Assembly: GCA_963710315.1 (NCBI GenBank)
Contig: CAVPZW010000008.1
Coordinates: 620,001-684,000, forward strand
Length of the DNA: 64,000 bases
From: Palsa-360 sp963710315
GTDB lineage: Bacteria; Acidobacteriota; Terriglobia; Acidiferrales; UBA7541
Direction of reading: 5' to 3'
Under the pieces are notes generated by a model that worked only from the letters and a program-made list of their open reading frames with translations, did not search any database and was not told the DNA's origin. Below, piece by piece: positions 54,939 to 63,952 of this stretch. The translations under genes were made by a program, and so were the position numbers. Position 1 is the first letter of the stretch. Each line of letters opens with the position of its first letter.

Positions 54939-55427
54939 TTATGGCTTAGATGGCTGGTCCAGCAGATCGATGAATGTCACCTGGAACGGCATTTGGCTTA
55001 GGTCGATGCGGGCGATGGTTACCGGCAAGTCGAATCGTCGCGGCCCAGCGCTTCCCGGGTTGAGGAACAGTACTCCCTCGCGAAGCATGTGGCCCGGCTT
55101 ATGGGAATGCCCGCTTATGACGATTTGGAACCCCGCGGCGGCAGGATTGAGATCGAGAGTCTGAACATCGTGGAGAACGTAGGTCGTCACGGAATCCGTC
55201 TCGATCACTTCCGTTTCGGGCAAGGCCCGCGCCCATTCTTGTGTATCCACGTTTCCTCGCACTGCAAAAACCGGCGCGAGAGTTTTCAGCGTTGCCAGAA
55301 TTTTCGGATCGCCCACGTCACCCGCGTGAACGATCAAGTCCGAGCCTTGCAGGGCGCGCAGGGCCTCGGGACGCAATAGTCCATGCGTGTCCGAGATGAC
55401 TCCAATCGTTTTGGGATTTCGGGTCAT
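54939..55427 (-). CDS. YfcE/MJ0936-type metallophosphoesterase
   Basis: 162 residues. Metal motifs are in family order: ISDTHG, IVHAGDVGD, VRGNVDT, YVLHDVQ and SGHSHKPG. This is the small single-domain phosphodiesterase class that cleaves bis-pNPP or cyclic nucleotides in vitro. Stands alone, transcribed away from the DUF2911 gene across 84 bases. Physiological substrate unknown. Confidence 0.92.
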   Translation of the reverse strand: MTRNPKTIGVISDTHGLLRPEALRALQGSDLIVHAGDVGDPKILATLKTLAPVFAVRGNVDTQEWARALPETEVIETDSVTTYVLHDVQTLDLNPAAAGFQIVISGHSHKPGHMLREGVLFLNPGSAGPRRFDLPVTIARIDLSQMPFQVTFIDLLDQPSKP

Positions 55428-55511
55428 GATAGAGTGTTTTTCGGCCCGGCCATCTGATGCTGTCCCTTCGTACGATGGCCGGAGACAGTGGCCGATGGAA
55501 GAAGGATGCCA

Positions 55512-56078
55512 ATGCCCACAAGGAAAAGTAAATCAGTTTTTCTGCTTGGCGGTTCAGCGATTGTCCTGGCCCTCGTTGCCGGGTTCGCGTTGAGGTCTTC
55601 CGGCCAATTCAGCCGCTCCAAATACACCAGCCCGCCGGCCAGCGTTTCGGCCACCATTGCGGGCAAGAAAATTACCGTCGAGTACTACGCCCCCTCGATG
55701 CATGGAAGGAAAGTGATGGGAGGCTTGGTGCCGTTCGGCGAGGTCTGGTGTACCGGCGCAAATTGGGCGACCAAGATTACTTCCGAAGCGGATTTACAGA
55801 TGGGCAGTTTGAAGCTTCCCGCAGGAAGCTACAGTATCTGGACGATCCCGAACGCCGGCGAATGGACGCTCATCATCAATAAGAAAACGGGGCAATTTCA
55901 CAAGGATTACGATTCTTCCACCGACTTCGGCCGCACCAAGATGAATTTGAAAACGCTCGCCGGTCCCGCCGTCGAAACCTTCAAAATTGAATTGAGGTCC
56001 GACGGCGGAAACCAGGGAACGCTGGCGCTCGTTTGGGAAACGACGGAAGCGTCGATTCCGTTCACGGTGTCACGTTGA
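55512..56078 (+). CDS. DUF2911 exported protein
   Basis: About 188 residues; ATG 55512 chosen because GAAGAAGGA lies six to seven bases upstream. N-terminal membrane segment (VFLLGGSAIVLALVAGFAL). DUF2911 signature: VEYYAPSMHGRKVMGGLVPFGEVWCTGAN, then LPAGSYSIWTIP and FHKDYDSSTDFGRTKM. Function unknown for the family; often secreted in Bacteroidota and Acidobacteriota. Confidence 0.92.
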   Translation: MPTRKSKSVFLLGGSAIVLALVAGFALRSSGQFSRSKYTSPPASVSATIAGKKITVEYYAPSMHGRKVMGGLVPFGEVWCTGANWATKITSEADLQMGSLKLPAGSYSIWTIPNAGEWTLIINKKTGQFHKDYDSSTDFGRTKMNLKTLAGPAVETFKIELRSDGGNQGTLALVWETTEASIPFTVSR

Positions 56079-56119
56079 CATGTTCAACCTGAAGCCGCTT
56101 CGAGGCTATTAAGTACGGA

Positions 56120-57247
56120 CTATTTCGTCCCGCCAAAGGTCAGCCTCAAGCCGGTGGAAATCAGCAGGTCATTCTTCTTGATTCCATCCGGTGGATTGCT
56201 GAGGAAGTTGTCAGCCAAATTGAATTGCCAGCCGAGCCATTTGTTGATCGCGGTGGAAAGAACGGTATTGAACGTATAACGGTAGCCGCTGGGCCCCGTG
56301 AAGTTGGGATAGTAGTTGAATGTTTCGCTGAAGGTTGTGCGGCTGCCGAGTTTTGCGTCGAACTCCTCGCCAACGGTGGCTTCCGCGTTCTTTTGAGTGA
56401 CTGCCGCGATGATGGTAGTTGGTGGCGGTGGCGTCGGATTGGTCACGGAAAATGATCCGAAAAATTCCTGGTTATATCCCGCGCCGGCCGAGACGTCGAA
56501 TTGCGTGTTCTTGGTCTTGATTACGTGGCCCCCGATACCGCCATCGACCACATTTTGCAGATCCAGATGCTGAAGCGCGTTGGAATTGAAATCCGTCGCG
56601 GCAAATGCAAACCATCGCGAACTGAAATTGATATCGGCGCGCACGCCGCCCGTAATTTGGTGCGCAATCACCTGGCTGGGCGTGGTTGTTTCCGTTTTCC
56701 CATATACGGCAGTGGTATAGACCGTGATCTTGTCGCGGTCCGTTGAGCGGACGGCCCTGCCTCCGAGCGTGTAGGAAAGTGTGGATGAATTTCCGCGCGT
56801 TACGCTGAGGCCTGTATCGAGCGTGCCGCTCCAGAAGTCGCCCAGATGCGGATGCCGCAGCCGTTCGATCGCCGCGTCATAGGCAGCCTGCTCCGCATCG
56901 GACCGGATGACCTGCACCGAATCCTTCGAGGCGGAAACAACTCCTGCGGACGACGTGGTCACCTGGATTTGTCCGTCCTTTGTTGCCACCGGTCCATTAA
57001 CCATTTGGCCGCCAGAGAGGCCGACATGAAGCGGTTGCGTGGAGTTGATGGTGTCAACCGCGGACCACTGCAGGGTTACTTCGCCGGCGGATTCGGTCTT
57101 GATCACCAGGACTTTGCCATCGGACTTGACGATGGTTCCCGTCAGGCGGTCGCCATTTTTTAGGGATACTGTATCCGCGAAGAGCGCGGGGCAGAGCAGG
57201 CCCATGGTTATGCACACGAAAAGCGAATTTCTAAAATTGTTTCTCAA
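56120..57247 (-). CDS. DUF481 outer-membrane protein
   Basis: 375 residues with a signal peptide (NSLFVCITMGLLCPALFA). The N-terminal domain has SLKNGDRLTGTIVKSDGKVLVIKTESAG, a small beta-domain common before DUF481. The C-terminal DUF481 barrel has paired strands (SGTLDTGLSVTRGNSS, NYYPNF, GYRYTFNTVLSTAINKWLGWQFNLADNFLSNPP) ending with KNDLLISTGLRLTFG. Probably an outer-membrane pore or salt-stress-type protein; precise role unknown. Confidence 0.88.
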   Translation of the reverse strand: MRNNFRNSLFVCITMGLLCPALFADTVSLKNGDRLTGTIVKSDGKVLVIKTESAGEVTLQWSAVDTINSTQPLHVGLSGGQMVNGPVATKDGQIQVTTSSAGVVSASKDSVQVIRSDAEQAAYDAAIERLRHPHLGDFWSGTLDTGLSVTRGNSSTLSYTLGGRAVRSTDRDKITVYTTAVYGKTETTTPSQVIAHQITGGVRADINFSSRWFAFAATDFNSNALQHLDLQNVVDGGIGGHVIKTKNTQFDVSAGAGYNQEFFGSFSVTNPTPPPPTTIIAAVTQKNAEATVGEEFDAKLGSRTTFSETFNYYPNFTGPSGYRYTFNTVLSTAINKWLGWQFNLADNFLSNPPDGIKKNDLLISTGLRLTFGGTK

Positions 57248-57456
57248 GGTAATAACTCTCCTTTATAGTCGTTTAAGTCGTAAAAATGAAGGGTGTACGT
57301 TAGCCGTGGGCTGTGGCCGATGTACTGCGCAACTACGATCAACCTTAACTTTTAATTTAGCCGGGATTCTCATTTTCCCCTTCCCGGCCGCCAAATAATG
57401 TATACCGGGGCACCTTGAAATTCAATCTTTCCGTGGGATTATTCTGCGCGGCCCCA

Positions 57457-57543
57457 TTCTCTGTAAGACTGCCTCCTCAGGTTGTCCCGCGCAGTTCCAT
57501 TATGGGAGGGGAGGGCAGCCAGGAGTGGCCGTCCTACAGAATT
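57457..57543. repeat. Imperfect inverted repeat (type C)
   Basis: TCTGTAAGACTGCC on one side is mirrored by GGCCGTCCTACAGA on the other, with about 20 of 28 positions pairing. It lies upstream of the rhomboid gene, inside the 340-base gap after DUF481 (57248-57587). The rest of that gap has no recognised feature. Confidence 0.5.
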
Positions 57544-57587
57544 GCGAAGCTTTGACTAGCAGCCTCTCCACGCTTACACTGGCCAGA

Positions 57588-58382
57588 ATGGGTTCACGCT
57601 CACGTTACCCGGGCTCTTTCGGTCCTCGCGTCAGTTGGGGCGGAATGTTCACGCCTGCCATACGCAATATCATCGTCGCGTGCACCTGCGTGTTTTTCGT
57701 TCAGTCGATCGTCAAGCTGATTTTGCCGTTGGAATATACGGCGCTGTTCAACCACTATTTCGGATTGGTTCCCTGGTACGTCACGCGGAGATTTTTTGTT
57801 TGGCAGCTCGCCACCTATCTTTTTCTTCATCAGACCATCTGGCATCTCCTGTTCAACATGTTGTTCCTTTATTTTTTTGGGATGGATTTGGAGAAGACCT
57901 GGGGCAGGCGCCGATTTTATGAATATTATTTTCTGACTGGAATTGGGGCCGCCTTCATCAATGTCCTGGTTAAGTCGATCATCGATCCACATGGGACGGG
58001 ATTTTCATACACGGTTCCGACGATTGGCGCTTCCGGGGCGATTTACGGCGTGTTGATCGCCGCGGGAATCATGTTCCCCGATCGTCAAGTGTGGCTGATT
58101 CCTTTTCCAATCATGATTCCGATGAAGCTTCTTGTGGCTGGATCGATCGCAATCGAATTTTTCCTGTCGCTCGAAGTTGGCGGAGACAATGTCAGCCACG
58201 TCACGCATTTGGGCGGAGCGCTAGTGGGTTATTTGTATCTCAGGCGGGGATTGTTTCTTTACCGTTTCCGCAACGAATATCTGGATTGGAAGCGCCGCCG
58301 CACGCGGCGAAAGTTTGAAGTGTACATGCGCGACCACAAGAACGAGCCGCCGCCCAATTCCGATGACCGCTGGGTGAATTAG
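57588..58382 (+). CDS. Rhomboid-family intramembrane serine protease
   Basis: About 264 residues from ATG 57588 (MGSRSRYPGSF). Six membrane segments. Catalytic serine in IGASGAIYG (about residue 150), histidine in HVTHLGGALVG, with the WGRRRFYEYYF loop and LHQTIWHLLFNMLFLYFFG, where the Asn-x-x-F helix is typical. Cleaves membrane proteins within the bilayer. A polar basic tail (DWKRRRTRRK) follows. Ends four bases before a palindromic repeat. Confidence 0.92.
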   Translation: MGSRSRYPGSFGPRVSWGGMFTPAIRNIIVACTCVFFVQSIVKLILPLEYTALFNHYFGLVPWYVTRRFFVWQLATYLFLHQTIWHLLFNMLFLYFFGMDLEKTWGRRRFYEYYFLTGIGAAFINVLVKSIIDPHGTGFSYTVPTIGASGAIYGVLIAAGIMFPDRQVWLIPFPIMIPMKLLVAGSIAIEFFLSLEVGGDNVSHVTHLGGALVGYLYLRRGLFLYRFRNEYLDWKRRRTRRKFEVYMRDHKNEPPPNSDDRWVN

Positions 58383-58386
58383 GTTT

Positions 58387-58467
58387 TCAGTAGCGCAGGC
58401 ACTCTTGCCTGTGTGCTCTTGTCAGCTCCAGCAAAACCCGCACAGGCAAGAGTGCCTGCGCTACTGA
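58387..58467. repeat. 81-bp nested palindromic repeat (type A variant)
   Basis: 27-bp perfect arms (58387-58413, 58441-58467) whose cores are self-palindromic on AGGCA-CTCT-TGCCT. It sits between convergent rhomboid and pyruvate kinase genes, four and ten bases from their stops. Confidence 0.9.
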
Positions 58468-58477
58468 GAGCCAATTC

Positions 58478-59923
58478 CTACTGCCCAGCGAGCCGAATCT
58501 TCCCTTCGTCGCTTCCAATGACGTGAAATTTCATGAAGTTTGTAGTGCCGCCCACGAAAAGTGGCGTGCCTGCCACGATTCCGACCACGTCACCGGGGTG
58601 GACCAGGCCCTCTTCGAGCAATCGTTTTTCCGCGGCTTGCACCAGTTCTTCGATGTCCTGAACTTTTCCGATGGTGCGCGGAACGACGCCCCAATAGAGC
58701 GACATGCGGCGGCGCGTTTCCTGAATGGTGGAGAAGGCAATAATCGGGCGGCGCGGACGGTGCTTGGAAATCAAGCGCGCCGTGGAACCGGTCTCCGTAA
58801 ATACGGCGATCACCTTCATATGTAATTCTTCCGAAGCGTGGCAAATCAGTTCGGATGCAGTCTCGGCGATGTTGAATTGCGCGGCGCTGGGCCGAAGAAC
58901 ATGGGGATTGTGCGCCTCCGCTTCCCGGATGATGCGGTCCATCATCTGCACAGCTTCCAGCGGATATGCGCCTGAAGCCGTTTCGGCGGAGAGCATCAGA
59001 GCGTCGCTGCCATCGAACACGGCGTTGGCCACGTCGGAAGCCTCGGCGCGCGTGGGGCGCGGATTTTGCGTCATGGATTCGAGCATTTGCGTCGCGGTGA
59101 TCACCGGGCGGCGCGCTTCGCAGGCCCTGGCGATGATTTGCTTTTGCACCACGGGCACTTTTTCCGGGTTCATCTCCACGCCCAGATCGCCGCGAGCCAC
59201 CATAACGCCGTTGGACACCTCCAGAATCTCGTCCAGATTTTCGATCGCTTCCGGCTTTTCCAGCTTGGCAATGACGGGCACGTCCTGCTTGGCGCTGGCA
59301 ATGGCTTTCTTGGCCAGCAGCACGTCTTTCGCGCTGCGAACGAAACTCACGGCAATGAAGTTTGCGCCTTGCTCCAATGCGAATATCAGATCCTCATGAT
59401 CTTTTGGGGTGACCGCGGGAATCTTCAGCTTTACGCCCGGCAGATTAATGCCCTTATGCTCGCCGAGCAGCCCGCCGTTAACTACTTTGCACTGCACCAG
59501 ATTTGACGTGGTGGAAAGCACGCGCAGCTCGATCAGGCCGTCTCCCAGCAGGACGCGGTCGCCGCGCGAGACGTCGCGAGCCATGCGCTTGTAGGTTGTG
59601 CTCACGCCCTCGCTTGTTCCCAGTATCGATTGGATGGTAATGGTGAAGCGCTGCCCGGCGACCAGTTGCACCGGCTGCTTGTCCTTCAGCAGGCCTGTGC
59701 GGATTTTTGGTCCCTGAAGATCGGCCAGAATCCCAATCGGCTTCATTAGCCGCGCCGAAGCTTCCCGCAGACGCTTAATGGTCCGCGCATGATCTTCGTG
59801 GGTTCCGTGCGAGAAGTTGAGCCGGGCTACATCCATCCCGGCGCGCATCAACCACTCGATCATTTCGGACGAATTACTGGCGGGTCCTAGAGTGCATACA
59901 ATCTTAGCCCTGCGAAAATTCAT
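58478..59923 (-). CDS. pyk: Pyruvate kinase
   Basis: 481 residues. Converts phosphoenolpyruvate and ADP to pyruvate and ATP, the last step of glycolysis. Visible: RRAKIVCTLGPASNS at the start, RLNFSHGTHEDH, the active-site lysine in AKLEKPEAIENLDEI, VMVARGDLGVE, TATQMLESM, SGAYPLEAV and the C-terminal effector-domain motif FTETGSTARLISKHRPRRPI. Gene follows the M20 peptidase by 51 bases on the same strand, so they may be co-transcribed. Confidence 0.97.
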   Translation of the reverse strand: MNFRRAKIVCTLGPASNSSEMIEWLMRAGMDVARLNFSHGTHEDHARTIKRLREASARLMKPIGILADLQGPKIRTGLLKDKQPVQLVAGQRFTITIQSILGTSEGVSTTYKRMARDVSRGDRVLLGDGLIELRVLSTTSNLVQCKVVNGGLLGEHKGINLPGVKLKIPAVTPKDHEDLIFALEQGANFIAVSFVRSAKDVLLAKKAIASAKQDVPVIAKLEKPEAIENLDEILEVSNGVMVARGDLGVEMNPEKVPVVQKQIIARACEARRPVITATQMLESMTQNPRPTRAEASDVANAVFDGSDALMLSAETASGAYPLEAVQMMDRIIREAEAHNPHVLRPSAAQFNIAETASELICHASEELHMKVIAVFTETGSTARLISKHRPRRPIIAFSTIQETRRRMSLYWGVVPRTIGKVQDIEELVQAAEKRLLEEGLVHPGDVVGIVAGTPLFVGGTTNFMKFHVIGSDEGKIRLAGQ

Positions 59924-59974
59924 GGTATTTGTCCGATCCCGATCAGCTTGGAAGGGGGATGAGGTTTATTCAGC

Positions 59975-61402
59975 CTACTTCGATGACGCGAAGTCGCTCA
60001 CCACATGATAAAGGAAGACCACCCCTTTGTGGAAGCCATTGATGGGAATTCTTTCGTTGTCGGCGTGCACTCGCGAACTGTCGTCTTCGATCATTGGAAA
60101 AGGTTCAAGCCCATAGGCCTGAACTTTGTGCAGACGCAGGCTGGCGGAGTCCGTGGCCCCTGTGCCCAGAAGTGGCAAGGTGATTGCCCCGGGAAATTCC
60201 TGGGGCGTGAGGCGCTCGATGGTCTGATACAAAGGCGTCGTCAGCTCCGAGGGAGGCGCGTTTTCCCCGGAATCCGGCGCCAGCTGGAAGCGGATTTGCG
60301 GATCGTTGACAATCTTTACGAACTGCCCCATCAGCTCCTGAATGGAATGGCCGGGAAGCATTCTGATATTCAGATTGGCGGTGGCTTCCGAGGGGACCAC
60401 GTTCACTCGCACGCCCGCCTGCAGCATGGTCGGCGCAATGGTATCGCGCAGCATGGAGTTCCACATGGGGCTCTGTTCGCCAAGATGCTTGACGGCCAGG
60501 TCGGCGCGTTCCGGCTGCTCCAGCGCGCGCATCCATTTGGCAATTTCATCATCCTCAATTTTTGCAAGTTGCTCGAAATATCGCCGCGTGACGGTGTTGG
60601 GTTGCGCCGGTATCTGGTACGTTCCCAATTTTTGGATAGCGGCCGCCAGGTGCACCACCGCGTTGTCCGGCTTGGGCAGCGAGCCATGCCCCGAGGAGCC
60701 CGTGGCGATGACCGTAACGTTGTAAGCCACTTTTTCGCTTGCCTGAACGCCGACGTACTGCACCTTGCCGTCTTTCACCATCACGCGCCCGCCTTCGTTC
60801 AGGGCGTAGGCGCAGGCAATCTTGTCCCAGTATTTCTGTATGGCCACCTTGATGCTGGCCGCGCCGCCTTGCTCTTCGTCGTCGGTGGCCAGAAACAAAA
60901 CGTCGCGCGCGAGGCGCGCTTTGGAGCGCTTCAGCTGGACCATGGTGGCGATGTTAGCGGCCAGCATGGCCTTGTCGTCGATTGCGCCGCGGCCCCACAT
61001 GTATCCATCGCGAATGGCCGCCGAGAACGGGTCCGTGGTCCATTTCGAGGCATCGACGCCCACTGTATCCTGATGCGCTACGAGCAGCAGCGCACTCGTG
61101 GGATCGGGGAGAGGGCCTGCCTGCAAACGCGCCACTACGATGCTCCGGCCAGGCGCCATTTCCAGGATTTCGTTGGAGATGCCTTCTTTTTGAAAGATGG
61201 CCGAAATATATTTTGCGACCGCGGCCTCATTGCCCGGAGGGTTCACGGAATTGATGCGCACCATATCGCTGAGCCAGGCCTGCGCTTCATCGCCCAGCTT
61301 GTTGAGATCGGGGGGCGCCACGGGCACCTGCGCCCGCGCGCTGGCGCTGGCCGCGATGGCCAATGCGATGGTCAATACAATCCGGCCTGCACGATGCAAC
61401 AT
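59975..61402 (-). CDS. Exported M20-family metallopeptidase
   Basis: 475 residues from ATG 61402, with GGAGGA seven bases upstream, giving a signal peptide ending ARAQV. Metal motifs: LLVAHQDTV (His, Asp), MWGRGAIDDK (bridging Asp), ATDDEEQGG (catalytic Glu) and, in the lid domain, TGSSGHGSLPK. The C-terminal metal histidine lies in GFHKGVVFLYHV. Carboxypeptidase or dipeptidase/deacylase of the CPSS/ArgE group; exact substrate unknown. Periplasmic. Confidence 0.92.
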   Translation of the reverse strand: MLHRAGRIVLTIALAIAASASARAQVPVAPPDLNKLGDEAQAWLSDMVRINSVNPPGNEAAVAKYISAIFQKEGISNEILEMAPGRSIVVARLQAGPLPDPTSALLLVAHQDTVGVDASKWTTDPFSAAIRDGYMWGRGAIDDKAMLAANIATMVQLKRSKARLARDVLFLATDDEEQGGAASIKVAIQKYWDKIACAYALNEGGRVMVKDGKVQYVGVQASEKVAYNVTVIATGSSGHGSLPKPDNAVVHLAAAIQKLGTYQIPAQPNTVTRRYFEQLAKIEDDEIAKWMRALEQPERADLAVKHLGEQSPMWNSMLRDTIAPTMLQAGVRVNVVPSEATANLNIRMLPGHSIQELMGQFVKIVNDPQIRFQLAPDSGENAPPSELTTPLYQTIERLTPQEFPGAITLPLLGTGATDSASLRLHKVQAYGLEPFPMIEDDSSRVHADNERIPINGFHKGVVFLYHVVSDFASSK

Positions 61403-61675
61403 TGCGCGTTCCTCCGAGCGAAAATTCAGCGATCTGCGTTTCAAATTCATCGTACCATGCGTGCCGGAGATGCAAGTCCGCGCATGCGGCCTCGTGTGCC
61501 GCGATTAAAAACCATGCTGGATGCCGGTTTCCGGGGGATCCTGCGTTAATATTTGAACATCCCGCCGGTTCGTGGCAGCATCGAATACTTAAGGCGATCC
61601 GATGCACCCCGTCTTGCGGGCTGGGTATTGGTATTCTTGAGGAAAGAGCAACGCTTTCGTGAGGTTCGGCAAGCC

Positions 61676-62722
61676 ATGCAAAAGTTTTCATTTCGGAAAT
61701 TAGTCTTGAGCGTACTCCTGTTCACGTTTCTGGTTCCGACCGGAGAACTCTCCCTCTGGGCGCAGGATAAGGACAAGAAGGCGCCGCCACCACAGACGAG
61801 TCCCGGATTCTCGATTTCCGTGACCGTTCCGGTGGTGAGCCTGGACGTGGTGGTGACGGACAACAACGGAAATTATTTGAAGGACCTTAAGAAAGAAAAC
61901 TTCCGGATCACGGAAGACGGCGGAGTGCAGACCATTACTAGTTTCGCGCCCTCCGAGGCGCCCATCACCATCGTTCTGCTGCTGGAGTTCAGCAAGTTGG
62001 GCTATCAATTTTTTACGGCAAACGCGCGCAACTGGTCCGCGGCTTTCTTGAGCAATCTCAAGCCCAACGACTGGGTGGCGCTGGAATCCTTCAACATGCG
62101 CTCCAACGTGGAGGTGGATTTCACGCACAACCGGCAAGAAATCATGCAGGGGCTTTACTCCATGGTATACCCGCCGTTCAGCGAGTCGAATCTTTTCGAT
62201 GCGCTCTCCGATGTGCTGGATCGCACCAAGGACGTCAAGGGCAAGAAAGCCGTACTCGTGCTTGCTTCCGGAATCGATACGTTCAGCAAACTGAATCTGG
62301 ACGAAACGTTGAAGCGTATTCGGGAAACGGACGCCACGATTTTCACCGTCGGCGTTGGCGAGATGCTTTTTATGAACCAGGCCCCCGGTCGATTCGGCCA
62401 ACAGTTGACCTACGTGCAGGCCCAGAATCAGCTCAAGACTTTTGCCGCCATGACCGGCGGCCGCTCCTGGCTGCCGCGCTTCGACGGTGAAATCCCCAGC
62501 ATCATGCAGGAAGTAGCCTCCAGCCTGCGCAACCAGTACAGCATGGCCTACTCCCCCACCAATGAAGCGCTGGATGGCAAGTACCGCAAGATCAAAGTCG
62601 ATCTCGTCGCGCCCGATGGCGGGCCGCTTACGGTGTTCAACGAAAAGGGAAAAAAGGTCAAGTTCCAGGTCTACGCACGCCAGGGCTATACGGCGCCGAA
62701 AACGAGCGTGGAAGCCAACTAG
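61676..62722 (+). CDS. VWFA-related secreted protein (acidobacterial family)
   Basis: 348 residues from ATG 61676 (GAGGT upstream; signal peptide ends SLWAQ). Typical opening VPVVSLDVVVTDNNGNYLKDLKKENFRITEDGGVQTITSF, then a von Willebrand A-like domain, and the late NQYSMAYSPTNEALDGKYRKIKVDL segment. The usual metal-ion site DxSxS is changed to LEFSKLG, so cation binding may be lost. Family members are numerous and secreted in Acidobacteriota; role unknown. Starts a rightward pair with the alpha/beta hydrolase. Confidence 0.88.
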   Translation: MQKFSFRKLVLSVLLFTFLVPTGELSLWAQDKDKKAPPPQTSPGFSISVTVPVVSLDVVVTDNNGNYLKDLKKENFRITEDGGVQTITSFAPSEAPITIVLLLEFSKLGYQFFTANARNWSAAFLSNLKPNDWVALESFNMRSNVEVDFTHNRQEIMQGLYSMVYPPFSESNLFDALSDVLDRTKDVKGKKAVLVLASGIDTFSKLNLDETLKRIRETDATIFTVGVGEMLFMNQAPGRFGQQLTYVQAQNQLKTFAAMTGGRSWLPRFDGEIPSIMQEVASSLRNQYSMAYSPTNEALDGKYRKIKVDLVAPDGGPLTVFNEKGKKVKFQVYARQGYTAPKTSVEAN

Positions 62723-62776
62723 TAGCGTCGCCTTTGGAGTTGCAATGTTCCGGCAAACCTCCGCCTGTTGGCCCTG

Positions 62777-63952
62777 ATGGCATTGATGAGAGCAATCGTG
62801 TCACGCGAAATGAATCGTTCGTCCCTGCGTTTCAAGTTTCTCTGGATTCTGCTGCTCCCGATCTTCTTATTATTTGCACTTGGAATCTACGCTCTCCGTT
62901 ACGAGCTGCACAGCTCCGTTTTTCTGATGCAATTTCTCGATCCTCACGCATCAGGTCTTCTCGTGCGGCTTGAGGGTCATGAACTCGATGTGCAGGACAT
63001 CGCGCTTCCCACCACGCAAGGAACCGTACGCGCGCGGCTATACGTGCCACGCGGAGTTGCGCATCCGCCGGGCATGGTGCTCGTGCACGGAATTCATCAT
63101 TTGGGGATTGACGAGCCTCGCCTGGTGAATTTTGCGCGCGCGGCGGCCAGCGGCGGATATTCCGTGCTGACTCCGGAAATCGCGGCTCTCGTGGATTATC
63201 ACGTCGATGGCGCATCGATCGGTACCATCGGGGAATCCACCGGCTGGCTGCAACAGCGCCTTGGAACCGGCCCCGTGACCGTCGTCGGTGTGAGCTTCGC
63301 GGGCGGACTTTCACTATTGGCGGAGTGCGACCCGCGCTACGCCCCGCACATACGCGCCCTGGTATTGATGGGCGCATATGACAATCTCGCGCGGGTTGCA
63401 CGTTTTCTGGCCACCAGCCAGGCGGAATTCCCGGATGGCCATGCCGAGCCATACGCTGCGCACGATTATGGCGCGTCGGTCCTTGTCTATTCCCACTTGG
63501 AACAATTTTTTCCGGCAAGCGATCTGGCCGTGGCGCACGATGCCTTGCGCGATTGGCTCTGGGAGCGGCCGAACGATGCCCAGGCGCTTCTCCCGCGGCT
63601 GAGCCCTTCCGGCCGCGCCACCTTGGAAATTCTCATGGCGCGCCAGATCGGCCAACTGCGCCCGAAATTGTTGCAAGCGATTCAGGCGGACGATGCGCAA
63701 TTGTCCGCGCTTTCACCGGAGGGAAAACTCGCAGCGATTCGCGCGCCCGTCTTTGTTCTGCACGGAGTCACGGACGACATCATTCCCTCCACGGAAAGCC
63801 TCTGGCTGGAAAAGGAAATTCCCCGCGAGTATCTGCACGCTGCCCTCATTACCCCCGCGTTTTCGCATGTTGACCCGGACCAGCACGCCGTCTGGACCGC
63901 ACATCTTCGGCTGGTTGAATTTCTGGCAGGAGTCTTGCGCGCTGCGAATTGA
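62777..63952 (+). CDS. Membrane-anchored alpha/beta hydrolase
   Basis: About 391 residues; start ambiguous (ATG 62777, 62786 or 62810, none with a good ribosome site). One N-terminal membrane segment (FKFLWILLLPIFLLFALGIYAL). Oxyanion loop MVLVHGIHHLG, nucleophile elbow GVSFAGG (about residue 180), late LHGVTDDIIPS (acid) and FSHVDPDQHAVW (His). Serine hydrolase fold with the active site on the outer face of the membrane. Substrate unknown. The last 48 bases of the window hold nothing recognised. Confidence 0.88.
   Translation: MALMRAIVSREMNRSSLRFKFLWILLLPIFLLFALGIYALRYELHSSVFLMQFLDPHASGLLVRLEGHELDVQDIALPTTQGTVRARLYVPRGVAHPPGMVLVHGIHHLGIDEPRLVNFARAAASGGYSVLTPEIAALVDYHVDGASIGTIGESTGWLQQRLGTGPVTVVGVSFAGGLSLLAECDPRYAPHIRALVLMGAYDNLARVARFLATSQAEFPDGHAEPYAAHDYGASVLVYSHLEQFFPASDLAVAHDALRDWLWERPNDAQALLPRLSPSGRATLEILMARQIGQLRPKLLQAIQADDAQLSALSPEGKLAAIRAPVFVLHGVTDDIIPSTESLWLEKEIPREYLHAALITPAFSHVDPDQHAVWTAHLRLVEFLAGVLRAAN

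Noticed and set aside
60005..61549. 514-residue rightward ORF
   Set aside because: Exact antisense of the M20 peptidase, whose metal motifs and ribosome site are clear.
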